DNA of 19,277 nucleotides, taken from positions 463,994 through 483,270 of the forward strand of contig NW_004457586.1 in the NCBI RefSeq assembly GCF_000313135.1, read 5' to 3'. Each line of letters starts with the position of its first letter. Position 1 is the stretch's first letter. The notes beneath the pieces were generated by a model. That model had not been told where the DNA came from, did not search any database, and saw nothing but the letters and a program-made list of their open reading frames with translations. Position numbers and translations under genes: made by a program. This document shows positions 18,178 to 19,277 of this stretch, piece after piece. The DNA is from Acanthamoeba castellanii str. Neff. Taxonomy: Eukaryota > Discosea > Longamoebia > Acanthamoebidae.

Positions 18178-19277
18178 TCATGTGTCCATGACCTCCTCGC
18201 TGATGACGCTGGGGTCGTCGAAGGCCGGATTGACGAGCATGGCCTCGTTGCTGCTCTTGCCGGTAAAGTCCGACGGCACTCCGGCACGCAACACGCGCGA
18301 GGGCGGTGAGGAAGACGAGGACGAAGACTCCGCGGAGGAAGTCGGCGGGAGAGCAAAACTGAGGCCATCGTCAAGGTCATCGAGCTCGTCGACGGCCAAG
18401 ATGAGCGGCTCGTAGTGCGGCATCCGCTGTCGCTTGTACTGTCGGGCGCTGTACACAAAAAAGCCTGAAAGAGGGAGCACGGCGGCTTTGAGTGAATGCA
18501 CGCCCAATGCGGTAGAGGAAGGCGCCAGAGCAGGCCAGATATCTTAGTACCCAGAGAAGCGACGCAGACTAGCGTGAAGCCTGCCAGCGAGCAGGCGATG
18601 GTCCACCAGACCCACTCCTCGGCTGGTGGCCCGGTCCACACGTAGGCCCTGGCGTTCGTGAATCCCACACGCTTGTTCGCGCGATCAAAGATCGTCACGC
18701 GGTCTAATGCCAAATAAGAAAAAAAAAGTTAACCCCGAACCGTCTGAAGCCTGGTGACGCTTGAGTAGCGTAACGCTCCGGAGAGTACCTCGCATGAAGG
18801 TGTCGCCCAGGATGGTGAGGGTGTTATCGATGGGCGCAATGGCCAGTTCCACGCAATACGAACTGCGCAGTTGGATGCGCAAGTATTGGTGCGGCATTAA
18901 GTCCACCTAGTGGTGAGACACCACCAGAGGGAGAGTCAGTCGATTGCCACCAGACACGCAGCAACAGGGTGTGATGGTTGAAGAAGGTCGGGTGTAAAGC
19001 CGCACCTGGACGCCCGGAAACTTGAAGGTGATGTTAGGATAGAGAGTCAGGTTGTTGGTAAGCTGTGTGAAGGTGGTGCGGTCGAAGCAGGTGTTGAAGA
19101 TGTTGTCTCCGCGGCGCGAGTGCTCACAGATGCCGATGACACTGACAAATCGATGAACGAACGGGCAACGTGCACAAAGCGCGTCAGATCAAGTCCGTGA
19201 GCAAGGTCGGGCAGCACCAGGTTGGGGCGACTTACGTGCATTTGCCCGAGAGGAAGCCCTCTTTGAGCGCTTCAAAG
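18178..19277 (-). CDS. Membrane-anchored pepsin-like aspartic protease, 5'-partial (C-terminal 5 exons)
   Basis: Cleaves peptide bonds with two catalytic Asp residues; neither is in the window. Exons (complement): 18178-18464, 18551-18703, 18789-18906, 19006-19141, 19236->19277; 244 residues plus stop. The 3' lobe of the pepsin fold is clear: LYPNITFKFPGV, NTLTILGDTFMR and IFDRANKRVGF, the LGDxF...FDxxxxRVGF signature. A hydrophobic stretch follows (WVWWTIACSLAGFTLVCVAS), which is a transmembrane helix. A YSARQYKRQR stop-transfer and a Ser/Asp-rich tail of about 85 residues come next. This is a type I topology, with the protease on the lumenal or outer side as in BACE-like enzymes. Asn-x-Thr sequons (NLT, NIT) suit a secretory route. 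All donors here are GT (GTACTA, GTACTC, GTGCGG, GTAAGT). Confidence 0.88.

Overview
The window looks like nuclear DNA from a free-living amoeba, most likely an Acanthamoeba species. The sequence is GC-rich, with CA/GT and CGCA simple repeats in the introns. Genes sit very close together and are cut into many short exons. Introns mostly start GTACGC/GTGCGT/GTACGT and end in CAG. The genes have an amoebozoan flavour: a RapGAP and a very large hybrid serine/threonine-histidine kinase. The genus is inferred from this overall picture. Nothing here resembles a bacterial operon, rRNA, tRNA or CRISPR.

Layout. Positions 2-3232 (+) hold the C-terminal 12 exons of a RapGAP-domain protein whose 5' end lies outside the window. 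Everything else is on the minus strand. From the end of the window back towards the RapGAP the genes are: the 3' part of a membrane-anchored pepsin-like aspartic protease (18178 to beyond 19277); a 534-base intergenic region; a 28-exon gene for a predicted 2408-residue multidomain kinase (7907-17643); a GNAT-type acetyltransferase (6217-7741); a secreted phospholipase B-like GDSL lipase (4046-6053); and a small secreted Cys-containing protein of unknown family (3417-3951). The last four minus-strand genes are only 94-165 bases apart, and the RapGAP is convergent with the small secreted protein.

The central gene joins, in one polypeptide, a Ser/Thr protein kinase domain, an AAA-type predicted ATPase (Walker A and B), a long helical repeat-like region, a GAF domain, a histidine kinase core, a degenerate receiver and a canonical C-terminal receiver. 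This is the architecture of cyanobacterial Hstk-type kinases and of fungal group X hybrid kinases. The spliced exon lengths sum to a multiple of three (7227 nt) with every junction in phase, so the model is strongly self-consistent.

Two points stand out apart from the kinase. Four introns appear to start with GC rather than GT, all with the same GCACGC donor; three are in the phospholipase gene and one is in the kinase. The phospholipase also carries an apparent one-base deletion inside a conserved block, so it is either a pseudogene, a sequence error or a frameshifted gene. No functional link between neighbouring genes is evident beyond shared strand and compact packing.
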